DNA from: Collinsella sp.
GTDB taxonomy: Bacteria; Actinomycetota; Coriobacteriia; Coriobacteriales; Coriobacteriaceae
Assembly (NCBI GenBank): GCA_019425045.1
Contig: JAHYYI010000054.1
Coordinates: 1-6,843, forward strand
Length of the DNA stretch: 6,843 nt
Direction of reading: 5' to 3'
How positions within the stretch are numbered: position 1 is the first letter of the stretch; every line of letters starts with the position of its first letter. Shown here in pieces: positions 4,780 to 6,843 of the stretch. Made by a program: the position numbers and the translations under genes. The notes under the pieces were generated by a model, which was not told the origin of the DNA, did no database searches, and saw nothing but the letters and a program-made list of their open reading frames with translations.

Positions 4780-6639
4780 CTACTCCTCGCCCTCGAGCTT
4801 TTCGCTCGCCTCGAGCCACGCCATCTCCAGCTCGTCCATGGCGGCGTGGGCCTCGTCGATCTTTGCCTGCTGCTCGCCCAGCGCCGTGTAGTTGGTGGGA
4901 TCGACCTGGGCCATGGCGGCCTCGGCCTCCTCCACGCGAGCGCGCTGCGTCTCCATCTTGCGCTCGAGCGAACTCACCTCGCGGCGAAGCTTCTGGCGTT
5001 CGGCGTTGGAAAGGCCATTGGGCTGCCCGCTCGTCTTGGGCTTTTCGGCCGCAACCGCTGCGGCGCCGGTGTCGAACGTGCCGGTCTTGGCGCTCGGCGC
5101 GCCCACGGGCTCGCCCTCGGCGGTGGCGTTGCACAGGCGCAGGTACTGATCCACGCCGCCGGGCATATGCGTCAGGTGGCCGTCGAGCAGCGCCCACTGC
5201 TGGTCGGTCACGCGCTCCATGAGGAAACGGTCGTGCGTCACTAGGATCAGCGTGCCAGGCCAGCCGTCGAGCAGATCCTCGACAATCGCCAGCATGTCGG
5301 TATCGAGGTCGTTGCCGGGCTCGTCCAGGATGAGCACGTTGGGCTCGTCCAGGATTGTCAGCAGCAGCGACAGGCGACGGCGCTGGCCGCCCGAATGATC
5401 GCCGATGCGGCTCCAGAGCTGCTGCGTCGTAAAGCCCAGACGCTCGCAGAGCTTCTCGGGCGAAGTCTCCTTGCCGTCGATGACGTAGTACTTCTTATAG
5501 TTGCTGAGCACCTCGCGGATCGTGTCGCCCATGTAGGGCTCGAGCTCTTCGAGCTGCTGCGACAGCACGCCAAAGCGCACCGTCTGGCCAATCTTCACGC
5601 GACCGCGCAGGGGCGCGATCTTGCCCTGGATCACGTCGAGCAGCGTCGACTTGCCGGCGCCGTTCTCGCCCAAAAGACCATAGCGGTCGCCCGCGCCGAT
5701 GAGCCAGGTCACATCGGTGAGCACCTGTTTGGACGTGCCATCGGCATCCGCATAGCCGGCGTCCACGTCGACCACATCGATAACCTGCTTGCCCAGGCGG
5801 CTCACGGCCAGGCGCTTGAGCTCCAGCTCGTCACGCACGGGCGGCACGTCGGCGATCAGCTCGCGAGCGGCATCCACGCGAAACTTGGGCTTGGTGGAAC
5901 GGGCCTGGGCGCCGCGGCTCAGCCACGCGAGCTCCTTGCGCGCCATGTTGCGGCGGCGCTCCTCGGTGACGGCGGCCATGCGGTCGCGCTCCACGCGCTG
6001 CAGGATGTATGCCGAGTAGCCGCCCTCGAAGGGATCGACCTGGCCGTCGTGGACCTCCCACATGCTGGTGCAGACCTCGTCCAAGAACCAGCGATCGTGC
6101 GTGACCACGAGCATCGCGCCCTGACCGCGCTGCCAGCGGGCCTTTAAGTGACGCGCAAGCCAGTTGATGGTACGCATGTCCAGGTGGTTGGTGGGCTCGT
6201 CGAGCATGAGCACGTCGTAGTCGCCGATCAGCAGGCGCGCGAGGTCCACGCGACGGCGCTGGCCGCCCGAAAGCTCGCCCACTGTGCCTTCCCAGGGCAC
6301 ATCGCTGATGAGGCCGGCCAGAATCTGGCGCGTACGCGGACTCGACGCCCACTCATACTCGGGCGCGTCGCCCACGACGGCATGATGCACGGTGTCGGTA
6401 TCGACCAGGTTGTCCTTTTGGCCGAGCAGACCGATCGTCGTGCCGCGGCGGTGCGTCACGCGGCCGTCGTCGGGTTCCAGCGTGCCGGCGAGCACACTCA
6501 GCAGCGTCGACTTGCCGTCGCCGTTTTTACCGACGATACCAATGCGGTCGCCCTCGCCCACGCCGAGCGTCACGCTATCGAAAATATGCTTGGTGGGAAA
6601 CTCTAGGCTGATGGAATCGCATCCCAAAAGAATCGCCAT
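4780..6639 (-). CDS. uup: Uup-like ABC-F ATPase with C-terminal coiled coil
   Basis: A 619-aa soluble ABC-F protein with two ATPase domains and no membrane segments, expected to act on ribosomes and, for Uup relatives, also linked to DNA repair or transposon excision. Domain 1 has Walker A GKNGDGKS (37-44), signature LSGGQ (123-127), Walker B with DEPTNHLD (147-154) and switch H181. The linker at 212-280 contains the ELAWLSRGAQARSTKPKFR stretch typical of the Uup group. Domain 2 has GENGAGKS (324-331), HSGGQ (415-419), LILDEPGNDLD (436-446) and H469. The DEPGN reading replaces the usual DEPTN. Residues ~505-540 are a flexible Ala/Pro/Gly-rich stretch and 543-619 a charged coiled coil, as in the Uup C-terminal domain. 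I chose the ATG at 6639, 20 codons inside the longest frame, because GAAGGAG (6654-6648) lies 8 bases upstream and MAILLGCDSISLEF begins the conserved fold. It is the first gene of the operon with the HAD phosphatase. Confidence 0.93.
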   Translation of the reverse strand: MAILLGCDSISLEFPTKHIFDSVTLGVGEGDRIGIVGKNGDGKSTLLSVLAGTLEPDDGRVTHRRGTTIGLLGQKDNLVDTDTVHHAVVGDAPEYEWASSPRTRQILAGLISDVPWEGTVGELSGGQRRRVDLARLLIGDYDVLMLDEPTNHLDMRTINWLARHLKARWQRGQGAMLVVTHDRWFLDEVCTSMWEVHDGQVDPFEGGYSAYILQRVERDRMAAVTEERRRNMARKELAWLSRGAQARSTKPKFRVDAARELIADVPPVRDELELKRLAVSRLGKQVIDVVDVDAGYADADGTSKQVLTDVTWLIGAGDRYGLLGENGAGKSTLLDVIQGKIAPLRGRVKIGQTVRFGVLSQQLEELEPYMGDTIREVLSNYKKYYVIDGKETSPEKLCERLGFTTQQLWSRIGDHSGGQRRRLSLLLTILDEPNVLILDEPGNDLDTDMLAIVEDLLDGWPGTLILVTHDRFLMERVTDQQWALLDGHLTHMPGGVDQYLRLCNATAEGEPVGAPSAKTGTFDTGAAAVAAEKPKTSGQPNGLSNAERQKLRREVSSLERKMETQRARVEEAEAAMAQVDPTNYTALGEQQAKIDEAHAAMDELEMAWLEASEKLEGEE

Positions 6640-6674
6640 ATGCCCTGCTCCTTCGTAGAAATTCAACGTTGTCC

Positions 6675-6683
6675 ATGATAGCA
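6675..6683 (-). promoter_or_regulatory. candidate extended -10 promoter of the ABC-F operon
   Basis: On the minus strand TGCTATCAT (6683-6675) fits an extended -10 (TGn then TATnAT), 35 bases before the chosen ATG. No good -35 was found at the usual distance, which extended -10 promoters can tolerate. Using the longer TTG-started frame (from 6699) would place this element inside the gene. Confidence 0.4.
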
Positions 6684-6697
6684 GCGAGCCCCACCCC

Positions 6698-6738
6698 AAA
6701 ACCTACCAAAAAGGGACAGGTTTATTTTGGCAGGTTTT
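6698..6738. repeat. palindromic intergenic element
   Basis: AAAACCTACCAAAA (6698-6711) and TTTTGGCAGGTTTT (6725-6738) are complementary at 13 of 14 positions around a 13-base loop. The loop contains GGGACAGGTTTA, a partial repeat of the arm. It lies just upstream of the ABC-F operon promoter. The T-rich right arm could end transcription entering from either side. It may also be a dispersed small palindromic repeat. Confidence 0.6.
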
Positions 6739-6843
6739 ATCTGGGCAAACGTCAGGGCGCTCCGAGCACGCTCCATGGTAAAACGTTAACCGGGACTGCG
6801 GACGATTTCTTGGACCGCTACGCGGCCCTTCCCAGCGCGGCGC
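6739..6843. other. window edge without a supported gene
   Basis: About 105 bases with open frames on both strands but no ribosome site next to a start codon and no recognisable domain. Short frames that run through the adjacent palindrome are treated as chance. It may be the flank of a gene lying beyond the window. Confidence 0.4.

Noticed and set aside
3862..5244. 460-codon open frame on the + strand
   Set aside because: It runs antisense through the HAD gene and into the ABC-F gene, both of which have complete family motifs. The long frame is explained by GC-rich codon bias on the other strand.
5395..6147. 250-codon + strand frame antisense to the ABC-F gene
   Set aside because: It is a shadow of a well-supported gene, with low-complexity Ala/Leu/His/Arg composition and no domain.
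6640..6699. 20-residue N-terminal extension of the ABC-F protein from a TTG start
   Set aside because: The internal ATG at 6639 has a strong ribosome site and begins the conserved fold, and the extension overlaps the likely promoter.
6663..6776. 37-codon minus-strand frame (begins MERARSALTF) through the palindrome
   Set aside because: It has an ATG but no ribosome site, spans the palindromic repeat and the ABC-F promoter, and has no recognised domain.
1..6843. CRISPR array, tRNA or rRNA gene, phage or transposase gene
   Set aside because: No regularly spaced repeats, cloverleaf-like segment or recognisable recombinase was seen on either strand.

Overview
The window looks chromosomal, from a high-GC actinobacterium of the Coriobacteriia type, with a Collinsella-like gut organism as the best guess. 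This rests on G/C-rich third codon positions, AAAGGA/GGAGG-type ribosome sites, the Uup-type ABC-F protein and the style of the intergenic palindromes. The genus assignment is inference, because no rRNA or marker gene is present.

Layout, left to right. (1) Bases 1-438 are clearly poorer in G+C than the rest. They hold the 3' end of an unrecognised reading frame (1-123), then a stretch with no convincing gene. (2) Bases 439-3212 form a divalent-metal efflux locus on the + strand. It consists of an ArsR/SmtB-type repressor (513-878), a free-standing HMA metal-binding protein with a DCxxC site (942-1160), and a P1B-2 type Zn/Cd/Pb-exporting ATPase (1260-3212). The ATPase has a lysine-rich tail where relatives often carry a fused HMA domain. 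The promoter before the repressor carries two operator copies arranged as a perfect 22-bp inverted repeat. A third near-copy sits just before the ATPase ribosome site, behind a small terminator-like hairpin. (3) Bases 3213-3436, between convergent genes, hold a 130-bp nested inverted repeat. (4) A short DtxR/MntR-family regulator (3437-3814, minus strand) has its own upstream region with two similar AACTTTT...AAAGTA boxes about 30 bp apart. (5) A strong intrinsic terminator (3941-3980) closes a minus-strand operon of a Uup-like ABC-F ATPase (4780-6639) and a Cof-type HAD phosphatase (4003-4773), separated by 6 bp. (6) Bases 6640-6843 hold the operon's likely promoter, a palindromic element, and no supported gene.

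How the genes would work together (inference from families and context). When Zn(II) or a similar ion rises, the repressor should leave its operators. The cell then makes more repressor, the small HMA carrier and the exporter. The acidic HMA protein may dock on the basic tail of the exporter. The neighbouring DtxR-family protein is another metal-responsive regulator, but it has its own control region and faces the efflux genes tail to tail, so a shared circuit is not shown. The ABC-F/HAD pair looks like an ordinary housekeeping operon. The most unusual points are the three-operator layout, the split HMA/poly-lysine exporter, and the large nested palindrome.
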